This document shows positions 33,451 to 40,858 of a DNA stretch of 64,000 bases, in pieces. Under the pieces are notes generated by a model, which saw only the letters and a list, made by a program, of their open reading frames with translations, did no database searches and was not told the origin of the DNA. The translations under genes were made by a program, and so were the position numbers. Origin of the DNA: a virus; the IMG/VR virus record IMGVR_UViG_3300017963_000188, positions 62,001-126,000 of that record; one strand, 5' to 3'. Each line of letters opens with the position of its first letter. The first letter of the stretch is position 1.

Positions 33451-33514
33451 AAGAGCCCCTGATCTTTTTCGTACTATACAACTTATTTTTAGATTATATA
33501 ATAAAATAATTGAT

Positions 33515-33602
33515 TGGTGCCGGGGGAGGGAATCGAACCCTCACGAGATTTCTCTCATCGGATTTTGAATCCGACGTGTCTACCTAGTTCCACCACCCCG
33601 GC
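33515..33602 (-). tRNA. tRNA-Leu(CAA)
   Basis: An 88-base class II tRNA. Acceptor GCCGGGG pairs with CCCCGGC, anticodon loop TTCAAAA, long variable arm, encoded CCA. It decodes TTG. Last in transcription of six adjacent leucine tRNAs. Confidence 0.95.
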
Positions 33603-33606
33603 TATA

Positions 33607-33692
33607 TGGTGCTGGAGGAGGGATTTGAACCCTCAATCCCTTACGGGCATAGCGTCCTGAACGCTACGTGTATACCGTTCCACCACTCCAGC
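33607..33692 (-). tRNA. tRNA-Leu(CAG)
   Basis: An 86-base class II tRNA. Acceptor GCTGGAG pairs with CTCCAGC, anticodon loop TTCAGGA, encoded CCA. It decodes CTG. Confidence 0.95.
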
Positions 33693-33700
33693 AAATTGTT

Positions 33701-33788
33701 TGGTGCCGGAAGAGGGAATCGAACCCCCACGGGACAAGTCCCACTAGGACCTAAACCTAGCGTGTCTGCCTAGTTCCACCATTCCGGC
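33701..33788 (-). tRNA. tRNA-Leu(TAG)
   Basis: An 88-base class II tRNA. Acceptor GCCGGAA pairs with TTCCGGC, anticodon loop TTTAGGT, encoded CCA. It is a second Leu(TAG), with a different body from the copy at 30.2 kb. Confidence 0.95.
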
Positions 33789-33789
33789 C

Positions 33790-33875
33790 TGGTGTCTGGG
33801 GAGGGGATCGAACCCTCAAGCCTTTCGGCACAGCGACCTCAACGCTGCGTGTCTACCTAATTTCACCACCCAGAC
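33790..33875 (-). tRNA. tRNA-Leu(GAG)
   Basis: An 86-base class II tRNA. Acceptor GTCTGGG pairs with CCCAGAC, anticodon loop TTGAGGT, encoded CCA. It decodes CTC and CTT. Only one base separates it from the next gene. Confidence 0.95.
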
Positions 33876-33877
33876 TT

Positions 33878-33962
33878 TGGTGCTCAGGGAGGGATTCGAA
33901 CCCTCAAGCCTTTCGGCACAGGATTCTTAGTCCTGCGTGTATACCAGTTCCACCACCCGAGC
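33878..33962 (-). tRNA. tRNA-Leu(AAG), unusual A34
   Basis: An 85-base class II tRNA. Acceptor GCTCGGG pairs with CCTGAGC (one G-T pair). The anticodon stem CAGGA/TCCTG encloses CTAAGAA, giving anticodon AAG with A37. A34 is rare in bacterial tRNAs outside Arg(ACG) and needs deamination to inosine to read widely. CTN-reading leucine tRNAs normally have G37, as the three CTN-reading neighbours do. Confidence 0.85.
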
Positions 33963-33969
33963 ATATTTT

Positions 33970-34056
33970 TGGTGCTGGGGGAGGGAATCGAACCCTCACG
34001 ACACAAGGCCAGGGGATTTTAAGTCCCCAGTGTCTACCTAATTCCACCACCCCAGC
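33970..34056 (-). tRNA. tRNA-Leu(TAA)
   Basis: An 87-base class II tRNA. Acceptor GCTGGGG pairs with CCCCAGC, anticodon loop CTTAAAA, encoded CCA. It decodes TTA. First of the leucine array in the direction of transcription. Confidence 0.95.
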
Positions 34057-34096
34057 ACAACACCTAAAATTTCAAAGATCAAACCTATCCCCTGCA

Positions 34097-34126
34097 CACA
34101 GTACAGTAGTCTAGATCTGTACTGTG
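34097..34126. promoter_or_regulatory. Perfect 10-base inverted repeat upstream of the leucine tRNA array
   Basis: CACAGTACAG (34097-34106) and CTGTACTGTG (34117-34126) flank a 10-base loop. A second short hairpin (ACCGTG-TCGATT-CACGGT) lies at about 34226-34243. The 241-base gap 34057-34297 holds no gene. It is the leader of the tRNA array, so the repeats could be an operator, an attenuator or a processing site. Confidence 0.5.
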
Positions 34127-34297
34127 AGGATTATTAAATTACAAGAGTAACAGGGAAAGGGATAGATCGGTGGAAACGATTTCGGTTTTGGCAACGATGT
34201 CAATTCCCGTTTTCATCTCTCACCTCACCGTGTCGATTCACGGTACACTTAATATACAGTAGAGAAATCTTTTTGGCTAGTCTTTTTTTGATCTAGG

Positions 34298-35224
34298 CTA
34301 AAAAATACTTCCGTCTTCATTAAATTCATATTCATTGACCATGATATTTTCATCTACATTCTCATCAGCCATCAACCAATCATATTCTTTTTCAAGAGCT
34401 TGGTAGTAATCTTGAGCATAGTATCGAGCTTGTTCAAGACCCCATTCATTGAGTTCTTCTACTTCTCTTTCAAGAGCCTCATCAAACTTGTCTACTTCAT
34501 CTTCTGACCAGTCATCAGCATCTTCATAATTATCTACAGATGGAGCACGGATGTCGTCACCGTGCATTGTATTTGAATGATAGTAATGCCCAGAATGAGT
34601 GATGTTGAGGTGATAATCCTCATAGTCTTCACCACCCATTTCTTCCATGAGCTTTACAAAAGAAGGGAATTGCTTTTCAGCACCTTCACTATGAATGAGC
34701 TTGAGAAGGTCTACAGAACCTTCCCAGCTTGCACCGTCACCCTGACTAGCAAAACCAGAAAAGTACATCTTGTCAATGTCAAAACCCTTTTTCTCACCAT
34801 CTTCCTTGAACTGCTCTTCAAGAAAATCCCACCACTCGTAATCAAGGGCTCCATCACGCCACCATTCACGAGCCTTATCTTTAGCTTGATCGTCAAGTTC
34901 GTCAAACTTGTAGACCTCTTTTTCAACGGTTCTTGGGAGAGCTACTTTTCTTTGTGACTGATATCTATACATGTTCGACCTCTTTGCTGCCTTGTTGAAA
35001 TACTTTACTGCCTCATCTTCTTTCTTGAAGTAATGACCCCAATAGAAACCATTGCCTTTAGACCATCTCCAGACACCCCAAGGTGATGCTGAAGAGTCAG
35101 AAAAACCTAAGGCATACCATTCCTGACCATCCTTACGTTTCACATTCCTGATATCGTATGCTCCAGCACTGGTTTCCATTCCTGGGGGTAACTGCACTCC
35201 TGCTGCTTTTTTATATCTATACAT
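34298..35224 (-). CDS. MYRY-leader acidic protein with an internal second MYRY
   Basis: A 308-residue protein. It starts MYRYKKAAGVQLPPGME; residue 85 starts again as MYRYQSQRKVALPR. The first unit (20-84) is beta-rich with Trp. The second (100-308) is acidic and holds DKMYFSGFASQGDGASWEG, a motif I recall from uncharacterised phage proteins (SGF-SQGDGA). The repeated leader with its own Met suggests two leader-type proteins fused, perhaps cleaved apart later. Confidence 0.75.
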   Translation of the reverse strand: MYRYKKAAGVQLPPGMETSAGAYDIRNVKRKDGQEWYALGFSDSSASPWGVWRWSKGNGFYWGHYFKKEDEAVKYFNKAAKRSNMYRYQSQRKVALPRTVEKEVYKFDELDDQAKDKAREWWRDGALDYEWWDFLEEQFKEDGEKKGFDIDKMYFSGFASQGDGASWEGSVDLLKLIHSEGAEKQFPSFVKLMEEMGGEDYEDYHLNITHSGHYYHSNTMHGDDIRAPSVDNYEDADDWSEDEVDKFDEALEREVEELNEWGLEQARYYAQDYYQALEKEYDWLMADENVDENIMVNEYEFNEDGSIF

Positions 35225-35233
35225 TTCAATCTC

Positions 35234-35569
35234 CTAGAAAGCACCTGGTTGAAACCAATTTCCAAAATCATGCTTATCAGTGACTTTAAGATGATCTCCC
35301 TCACTTACCTTAGGGAGCTTTTTACGAAGCCTGATACTCTTCATCTCTGACCTTTTACGAGCATTCTGCATCACAATATCAGCTTCTTCTTGATTATCCA
35401 CAGCAATAGCTATATAGCTTCGACCAGGAGCTTTACCCCACCCACTCATAAAGCTGTCGATCATGATGACGTAATTCCAAGGTTGGGTCTTTTTCTTACG
35501 AACATCTTCAATTTCCTGTCCTCTGATTGATCTCCAGGCAACATTCTCTGCTATTTTACTGAAATCCAT
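35234..35569 (-). CDS. Small basic protein with leader-like N-terminus
   Basis: A 111-residue protein. ATG at 35569 follows AGGAGACATATC; the open frame runs further up without a site. It begins MDFSKIAENVAWRSI, possibly a leader variant. A strand-helix unit (NYVIMIDSFMSGWGKAPGRSYIAIAV then NQEEADIVMQNARKR) follows. It looks like a small alpha/beta fold; not recognised. Confidence 0.65.
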   Translation of the reverse strand: MDFSKIAENVAWRSIRGQEIEDVRKKKTQPWNYVIMIDSFMSGWGKAPGRSYIAIAVDNQEEADIVMQNARKRSEMKSIRLRKKLPKVSEGDHLKVTDKHDFGNWFQPGAF

Positions 35570-35650
35570 GATATGTCTCCTATGTACCAAACAATCTACT
35601 CTAGATAGATTATAAATGATTTATAATTATATCAAATAAGGAGATATGTC

Positions 35651-35941
35651 ATGCAAATCAGTGCTCAATTAAGAAGACTAGCCAAAGAAATATATCAAGT
35701 GCGGTTAAGCCAAGATCTGATAGATCGTTTAGAAGATTGGGTTTTTGGAACCACAGGTTATGTATCTATAATTTTCAATAATTCTAGAAATTACAAAGAC
35801 GTACCTCTGCAATTAGTTCTAGATACAATATCTGAACTTGAGGGGCCTCTTTATCTAAAGAGCCCCACCCTATCTCTATACGAAAAAGATGAGATAAAAG
35901 ATTTGATCCGTCGATTGAAGAGCTATGTACCTATGCAGTAG
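35651..35941 (+). CDS. Leader-bearing small protein (LRRLA type)
   Basis: A 96-residue protein that starts MQISAQLRRLAKEIYQ, closely like the LRKLA leaders at 8.7 kb and 10.4 kb. The rest has two helices around a GYVSIIFNNSR strand. The start follows AAGGAGATATGTC. Unknown function. Confidence 0.65.
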   Translation: MQISAQLRRLAKEIYQVRLSQDLIDRLEDWVFGTTGYVSIIFNNSRNYKDVPLQLVLDTISELEGPLYLKSPTLSLYEKDEIKDLIRRLKSYVPMQ

Positions 35942-36113
35942 GTTGTGATTTCCTTTTATCCACCACAATCTCTTCTTGACCTTCTTTGACATCCCAGTTA
36001 GCTTGCTTAGCCAAGTTCATCAAAGTTTCTTTTGAGATCCGAATCCCATTACCAAGCTGACCTTCTTTCCAGGTAGTTTGAGATTCTCTTCTTTTCTTTT
36101 TGTCCTTACCCAT
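35931..36113 (-). CDS. Small basic protein
   Basis: A 60-residue protein, basic at the start (GKDKKKRRESQ), with ISKETLMNLAKQANWDV in the middle. That segment could be a helix-turn-helix-like hairpin, but it is too short to assign. It is adjacent to the next gene with no gap. Confidence 0.5.
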   Translation of the reverse strand: MGKDKKKRRESQTTWKEGQLGNGIRISKETLMNLAKQANWDVKEGQEEIVVDKRKSQPTA

Positions 36114-36353
36114 CTATATCTCCTTAATAGCTTTAACTCCTGGGAAAAGTCGGACATTGCTAGACCCAAGAATCCTTGCAGAACCGAGAAGGACCCATTC
36201 CCTTCTCAAATCGTGGCATTTCTTAATCAACGGTCTGAATCGATAGAATTTGGGGGATCGATAATAACACATTTCATGGGACAATTCTTGAACCAGATAT
36301 TCATATTGTTCCACGAGAGTCTCAAGGGAAGTGATGCACTCAGCATCTTTCAT
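36114..36353 (-). CDS. Small unknown protein
   Basis: A 79-residue protein, helical at first and basic later (YRFRPLIKKCHDLRREW). It shares a base with the stop of the MazG-like gene, so it is coupled to it. Not recognised. Confidence 0.55.
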   Translation of the reverse strand: MKDAECITSLETLVEQYEYLVQELSHEMCYYRSPKFYRFRPLIKKCHDLRREWVLLGSARILGSSNVRLFPGVKAIKEI

Positions 36354-36931
36354 TAGATACTTTTCCCACCGTGACGATATGACCGACCTTTGTTGTATTC
36401 TTTTTTAGCTTCGAGAGCTTCTGCGATACGTAAACCTTTGGCAAGAGCCATATCCATCATTCTAATGATAGTATCGGCAAACTCTACTTCCTGGTAACTA
36501 AATTTTGGAAGTTGATCATTGGGAGGGTCACCCTTCCTAAGACCTTCAAGAGCTTCTGACAATTCACTATGCATCAGAGCAATCATCTCAGCATCATTCC
36601 TAGTTGTAGCTACATTCCAGAGTGTGTGGATGATTTCTTTCTGGTTGTCAATGGTATGACCACATTTTCTGCATTTGAGTTGTAAAAAATCTTCAAGGTA
36701 AGTCCCATCTGGATTTTGTTCTAGAACATATTCATGTGGTTTTCCATCTTTTTCACACCTACCAAACCGAATAGTCTTTTCCCACCAGCCTTTTTCCACT
36801 GCGGTATCATGTACTTCTTTAGCCGTTTCATTCCATGCATCTACAAAACTCATATCTATTCCTTTCTCTAGGGTTGATTTTTTAAGTCCATGTGGATTGT
36901 AAAAAGCAATCCCTATCTCAGGATGTGCCAT
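36353..36931 (-). CDS. MazG-like nucleotide pyrophosphohydrolase with zinc insert
   Basis: A 192-residue protein. The MazG helices are seen: WNETAKEVHDTAVEKGWW (about 33-50), then MIALMHSELSEALEGLRKGDP (acidic metal site ExxE) and EVEFADTIIRMMDMALAKGL, ending KEYNKGRSYRHGGK. A roughly 55-residue insert with C-K-CGH between the first and second helices is not part of the usual fold. MazG proteins split NTPs or ppGpp, and phage versions may adjust host starvation signals. Start 36931 overlaps the upstream gene; 36853, behind AAAGGAATAG, is an alternative. Confidence 0.8.
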   Translation of the reverse strand: MAHPEIGIAFYNPHGLKKSTLEKGIDMSFVDAWNETAKEVHDTAVEKGWWEKTIRFGRCEKDGKPHEYVLEQNPDGTYLEDFLQLKCRKCGHTIDNQKEIIHTLWNVATTRNDAEMIALMHSELSEALEGLRKGDPPNDQLPKFSYQEVEFADTIIRMMDMALAKGLRIAEALEAKKEYNKGRSYRHGGKSI

Positions 36932-37277
36932 ATTTCTTATCCAGGAATTTGTTGATATTTTCAGCAGAATACCCTAACAATAGACCCATCAAGGCATCAC
37001 CTTCTAAATCCCCTATTGCCACAGTCTCTTCAAATAGATTTTTCACCCATGGGTATCTAGCCACATAAACTCCTGCTGCGGTACCAAAATCATCAGTTAT
37101 GAATTTGTCACGGAATATTTGGACCTCATGTGTGGATTCAAGATTATTTTTGGATTGCTCTATTTGAGCCCATCCTTCAGGACTTACTTCACTTGGATTT
37201 GATAGTAGGGATACACCTCTAGAGACTCGGTAACAGGCTTCTTCTAACCACCACATCCATTCATCTTCGTAACTCAT
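36918..37277 (-). CDS. Unknown protein
   Basis: A 119-residue acidic protein with many Trp and Tyr near its start (EDEWMWWLEEACYRV). It begins in a four-base overlap with the gene upstream and ends inside the MazG-like gene. No known domain. Confidence 0.6.
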   Translation of the reverse strand: MSYEDEWMWWLEEACYRVSRGVSLLSNPSEVSPEGWAQIEQSKNNLESTHEVQIFRDKFITDDFGTAAGVYVARYPWVKNLFEETVAIGDLEGDALMGLLLGYSAENINKFLDKKYGTS

Positions 37278-37552
37278 ATGTCTACTGCCTCAAACTCGAT
37301 ATGGTACGTCTCACTAACCTTGAAATGAGGACATCGTTTACACCCTATATGATATTCTTGTCTGTGCCCATCTGGACCTATCCCACCCCATCGTTGTCTC
37401 ACCATATCATGCCCAATGAAAAAACATCTGACCCTTCTGAAGAAATCTCCTAGTCTTCTTTTCAATGGGAATTTCCCATGCTGGATCGCATACATAAGTG
37501 TTTCAACATCTTCAGACATGGATCGTTTTGCAAAATATGTTTTTGCTTTCAT
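37274..37552 (-). CDS. Zinc-binding small protein
   Basis: A 92-residue protein. HIGCKRCPHF with an earlier CFIGHD suggests one zinc site (C-H, C-C-H). The first half is basic helix. It starts the 37.5-35.9 kb minus-strand operon, 16 bases after the gene before it. Confidence 0.55.
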   Translation of the reverse strand: MKAKTYFAKRSMSEDVETLMYAIQHGKFPLKRRLGDFFRRVRCFFIGHDMVRQRWGGIGPDGHRQEYHIGCKRCPHFKVSETYHIEFEAVDI

Positions 37553-37568
37553 ATCTTCATGTCTCCCA

Positions 37569-37805
37569 TCAAATATTTACATCTTCTCGACGATGAACCT
37601 CAACAAGTTCAGCTTCGAGTTTACCACCATAAAATGACATGTTAGATCCTACAGAGGAATTCTTATTGGCTTCAGCTACGTTACCCCATTCTTTCATAGC
37701 TTTTTTCCATGCAGCTTTGGGTGATTTCGCCTCGAATTCTTGACCATTCCAAATGGTCTTGATGCTTTCCCCACCACTCGTAAACTTGATTCGATACATA
37801 CCCAT
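37569..37805 (-). CDS. Small unknown protein
   Basis: A 78-residue protein, strand-rich (MYRIKFTSGGESIKTIWNG) then helical (SPKAAWKKAMKEW), like small phage proteins with a beta-alpha unit. The start follows GGAGGACTCCA; a second ATG lies six bases later. Unknown function. Confidence 0.6.
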   Translation of the reverse strand: MGMYRIKFTSGGESIKTIWNGQEFEAKSPKAAWKKAMKEWGNVAEANKNSSVGSNMSFYGGKLEAELVEVHRREDVNI

Positions 37806-37815
37806 TGGAGTCCTC

Positions 37816-38538
37816 CTAAAATAGTTCCAGTTGCACTGGTATTCTAGGTTCCTTTCCTTTGATATATAATCTCTTATATCGACCAGAAGGAACCATCACA
37901 ATGTTGTCGATCACAATACCCTCTTGGATATATTTTGACAAACATAGACGTGCCGTACTGGTCGTTCTATAATGATGCTTGATATTATCTATAGCCTCTT
38001 TGAGATGGCAGCCTGGATGTAGGCTTACAAATCTAACAAGGTCTGAAACAGTTAATTGGAAGGGAGTAAAATACTTGTTCTGGTCATTACCTGCTTCTGC
38101 CCATGTCTTATGTTCTTCTCGTAAATTTTTCTTGAGCAACCAATGGACCTTTCTACGAAACTTTGGTTCCATAGATTCTATAACTTGATTATTTTTTCTA
38201 ACGTTTATTTCTATAAGTCCAATTCCAAAATGTTTACATAACGATGCTTCAAAGTCTCTTCGACCTGAGCTGTAAGACCTCCATTGGCCTTTTTTCTTTG
38301 GGACTGCTATTGAAACTCTATGGGCATATCTTGTCCAGAACATGGCTTGCTCAAGCACTTTGAGACTGAAACTGGTCTTCACCTCAATGACCCATAATAC
38401 AGGGTTCATCTTGGCTACAATGTCAGCTCTTGAACTGGTTCTGCTAGGATCAATCTCTACTTCTTGGTAAACTTCCCAATGGTGGTCCTGAAGCCAGTCC
38501 ACAACTGACTTTGCAATGTCAGATTCTTTTATTTTCAT
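37816..38538 (-). CDS. PD-(D/E)XK-like nuclease with C-terminal winged-helix region
   Basis: A 240-residue protein. Residues 1-105 look like a restriction-type nuclease core: a helix with VVDWLQDHHWEVYQEVE, then SRADIVAKMN and LWVIEVKTSFS (D...E-x-K). Residues 140-220 hold a helical segment with FVSLHPGCHLKEAIDNIKHHY and TARLCLSKYIQEGIV, typical of a winged helix. It may cut host DNA or act in repair. Its start overlaps the stop of the HNH/ligase gene. Confidence 0.7.
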   Translation of the reverse strand: MKIKESDIAKSVVDWLQDHHWEVYQEVEIDPSRTSSRADIVAKMNPVLWVIEVKTSFSLKVLEQAMFWTRYAHRVSIAVPKKKGQWRSYSSGRRDFEASLCKHFGIGLIEINVRKNNQVIESMEPKFRRKVHWLLKKNLREEHKTWAEAGNDQNKYFTPFQLTVSDLVRFVSLHPGCHLKEAIDNIKHHYRTTSTARLCLSKYIQEGIVIDNIVMVPSGRYKRLYIKGKEPRIPVQLELF

Positions 38539-39551
38539 TACTTGAGTTTGTTAGGAACGATCTGGGAATGCATCCAATGAGTAGAGGTTTGCACATGACC
38601 TTTTCTTACATATTTGGCAGTTGATTTTCTGAAATCCCGGTATCGAAATTCATCAACCACTCTGATTACATATCCTTCACATTCATCGTTGTCATAAGTT
38701 TCCTGGTACAAATTCTTAATGGTCTCTTCATCCCATATCCCTCTATAAAGAACCGGTACTGTTTCAAGACCTAAGAGTTGACACCATTCTACTGTGTCAT
38801 CCCAGGATAGGCAACGATTATTTTCATCCCAGATCGAGAATGTCATGAAATAACTGGGAAGATTCTCGTAGCTTATGGAATGAGCTGCATATAAATTCTC
38901 TCCACAAATTCTCCAATCTCTGGGGATCTCATAAGCCACTGAAGCATGGAGTGACTTCACCCAATGCCTCGATTCATGGTCCTTCGAGGTGATAGAACGA
39001 GCATGGATGTGACCTTGGTACATGGTAGTATTCTCACCATCCATCTTAATGGTCACTACAACTTCTTTACCTTCAAATTGGGAAGTATCCTGAAGGATCT
39101 TATCATCATCAGAAGCTCCAGGACTCCATGGTAAATGATAGGTCCTTGGATATTTATAGAACCCTATGAACGTGATCAGAGGATTTGCAGATCGAATCAT
39201 TTTCTCAGATTCAGAATATAATTCACCATGAAACCTGACCTTATGAGTCTTATCAGTACAGGGATTACCCCACTTGTCATACTCACCTTTTTTAAGATGA
39301 GGGGGTAGTAAGATAGTCTCGATACCAGCAGCTTCCCTAACCTCATTGGTGCTGACCGAAGTATCCTCAGCTTTGATGTGACAATCAGAACAAAGGGCAG
39401 CACCATTATCTAGATAGTATCCACCATCATCCCAAAGTTTACGTTCCATGATGTGGTGAGCATCTGAGGCAGGAGCCTGACAGATCACGCACTTGTGACC
39501 ATCTCGGTCCATTACGTTCTGTCTGAACTGGTCTCTAGTAAGCAGCATCAC
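38538..39551 (-). CDS. HNH domain fused to an RNA ligase
   Basis: A 337-residue protein. Residues 1-65 form an HNH finger: CVICQAP, DAHHIMERKLW, DNGAALCSDCH. Residues 150-330 are a nucleotidyltransferase ligase of the RNA_ligase (Rnl2-like) type: VVTIKMDGENTTM (motif I, Lys adenylated), the GENLYAAHS region (motif III), CEGYVIRVVD (motif IV) and KYVRKGH (motif V). It joins RNA or nicked ends. The finger could direct it to nucleic acid or cut it. A promoter-like CAGTATATAGG precedes it. Confidence 0.85.
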   Translation of the reverse strand: MMLLTRDQFRQNVMDRDGHKCVICQAPASDAHHIMERKLWDDGGYYLDNGAALCSDCHIKAEDTSVSTNEVREAAGIETILLPPHLKKGEYDKWGNPCTDKTHKVRFHGELYSESEKMIRSANPLITFIGFYKYPRTYHLPWSPGASDDDKILQDTSQFEGKEVVVTIKMDGENTTMYQGHIHARSITSKDHESRHWVKSLHASVAYEIPRDWRICGENLYAAHSISYENLPSYFMTFSIWDENNRCLSWDDTVEWCQLLGLETVPVLYRGIWDEETIKNLYQETYDNDECEGYVIRVVDEFRYRDFRKSTAKYVRKGHVQTSTHWMHSQIVPNKLK

Positions 39552-39563
39552 ATCCTCCTGTAC

Positions 39564-39574
39564 CTATATACTGA
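39564..39574 (-). promoter_or_regulatory. Promoter-like element CAGTATATAGG
   Basis: Minus-strand TTTTTCAGTATATAGGTACAGGAGG leads into the HNH/ligase gene. Core and spacing to the ribosome site match the other copies. The facing gene at 39.65 kb has its own copy, so this is a divergent promoter pair. Confidence 0.5.
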
Positions 39575-39602
39575 AAAAGTTTGATTCTCTAAAGTATATA
39601 TT

Positions 39603-39628
39603 TAAAAATCTGTTTTGTTTCGGTATAT
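39603..39628 (+). promoter_or_regulatory. Bipartite promoter-like element
   Basis: TAAAAATCTG, then TTTTGTTT, then CGGTATATGA, then TAGTAGGAGGTG. It drives the 54-residue gene at 39.65 kb. One of four nearly identical bipartite copies between 39.6 and 42.4 kb. Confidence 0.6.
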
Positions 39629-39646
39629 GATAGTAGGAGGTGAGAT

Positions 39647-39811
39647 ATGAAAGCATGGGGAATTGAACATCTAGAAGAATTGAAGCAGGCCCAACAGGTC
39701 CAACCACAGCAACTCCAATTGGAACTTGATGTGCCTACCTATCCTGAGTACGATAATTCTGAAGAGAAATTTGATTCAGAAGTGAGTTTTGAGGTTGATT
39801 TCTCGATCTAA
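39647..39811 (+). CDS. Small glutamine-rich acidic protein
   Basis: A 54-residue protein in a well-formed context: bipartite promoter motif, AGTAGGAGGTG, then ATG. It has a Gln-rich middle (LKQAQQVQPQQLQLELD) and an acidic end. Its stop overlaps the stop of the convergent gene by four bases. Unknown function. Confidence 0.6.
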   Translation: MKAWGIEHLEELKQAQQVQPQQLQLELDVPTYPEYDNSEEKFDSEVSFEVDFSI

Positions 39812-40143
39812 CGTCTACGAGTCCTACGAACCCTATTTTGCCTAGCCTTACGAGCCTTACGTTTTTTAGCACCCATGATAGCTCTTTGAGCTTCTTGGAC
39901 AGCTTTAGATAGATCTTCAACCTTTCTCAGTTCCTGATCGCTAAGGTCTTGAATCTTGACATCACCCCAACCTTTGAATAGCTCTTCTAGATCTTCACCA
40001 AGATCCTTGAACATTTCAACGTCTTGAGCTTTCTTATTTCTAGCAGTCCTAACTACTTCTGTTGGGATCACCCATTCATTGTCGTGGGACTTGTGAATTT
40101 TACGAGCCCTACGGGGGCTTCGATTATCATTGTAACGGTACAT
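39808..40143 (-). CDS. MYRY-leader protein with very basic tail
   Basis: A 111-residue protein that starts MYRYNDNRSPRRARKI. An acidic helix (about 42-75) is followed by a tail of Arg and Lys from residue 90 (KKRKARKARQNRVRRTRRR), which must bind nucleic acid or acidic protein. The MYRY leader plus a basic tail would suit a protein packaged with DNA (inference). Confidence 0.65.
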   Translation of the reverse strand: MYRYNDNRSPRRARKIHKSHDNEWVIPTEVVRTARNKKAQDVEMFKDLGEDLEELFKGWGDVKIQDLSDQELRKVEDLSKAVQEAQRAIMGAKKRKARKARQNRVRRTRRR

Positions 40144-40247
40144 TTGTATCTCCTTATTCAGGTTTGGTCCTCTCTAGACAAAAGTTAAAAAAAGATAACA
40201 AATCTAGATCTTCTATGAAAAAGTCACTTTTCTAGATTTTTTAATTC

Positions 40248-40275
40248 AAAAATCTGGATCATTTCAGTATAGAAC
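40248..40275 (+). promoter_or_regulatory. Bipartite promoter-like element
   Basis: CAAAAATCTG, then GATCATTT, then CAGTATAGAAC, then TATAGGAGGTGACGAG and ATG. Close copy of the elements at 39.6, 41.7 and 42.4 kb. Confidence 0.6.
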
Positions 40276-40291
40276 TATAGGAGGTGACGAG

Positions 40292-40816
40292 ATGTCATAC
40301 CAAGATTCCAAAGCATGTGAGATGGTCGCAACCCACTGCTGCTGCTGCTCCCGTCCATTGGTCGATGCCAAGTCGGTTGAGATCGGTATTGGCCCTATCT
40401 GTCGTAGCAAGTACGGCTTCGATATCGATGTGGATGAAGAGAGTCGTGAGAAAGCTAACAAGCTGGTCTACAAGGTTGCCTGTGATCCTTCTCATCCCGA
40501 AGCTGTTGACCATTGCAAGGAACTCCATGACCTGGGATTCCATGTTCTGGCCAGCAAGGTCATGTCTGCTGTGGCTGCCATCCAGATTACCATGACCGAT
40601 GCAGAGCATCCTCACGGTCCTGGTCGTCTCTCGGTCAAGACCCCCTACAGCCCCGATGTGGTCGAAGCGATGCGTTGCATCCGTGGTCGTAGGTGGGACA
40701 AGGAAGGGAAGGTCAACACTTTCCCGATCAGCTCCAAGGCTGACCTGTGGAAGATGATGCAGACTTTTTACAAGGGTCGTGTTGTTGTGGGTCCGAAAGG
40801 CCCCTTCACTATCTGA
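40292..40816 (+). CDS. Zinc-finger (DUF6011-like) protein with HARP-like C-terminus
   Basis: A 174-residue protein. The N-terminus has HCCCCSRPLVDAKSVEIGIG then PICRSKYG, a DUF6011-type zinc site. The C-terminus (110-172) has SVKTPYSPDVVEAMRCIRGR then WDKEGKVNTFPISSKADLW, like the HARP domain of annealing helicases (Y-P----IPGR-WD---K-W-FP). HARP domains bind forked DNA. The gene is GC-richer than its surroundings, as is the ParB gene after it. Confidence 0.65.
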   Translation: MSYQDSKACEMVATHCCCCSRPLVDAKSVEIGIGPICRSKYGFDIDVDEESREKANKLVYKVACDPSHPEAVDHCKELHDLGFHVLASKVMSAVAAIQITMTDAEHPHGPGRLSVKTPYSPDVVEAMRCIRGRRWDKEGKVNTFPISSKADLWKMMQTFYKGRVVVGPKGPFTI

Positions 40817-40858
40817 GTAGTATAACTGTAGGAGTGGTAACAACCATAGGAGAACGTT

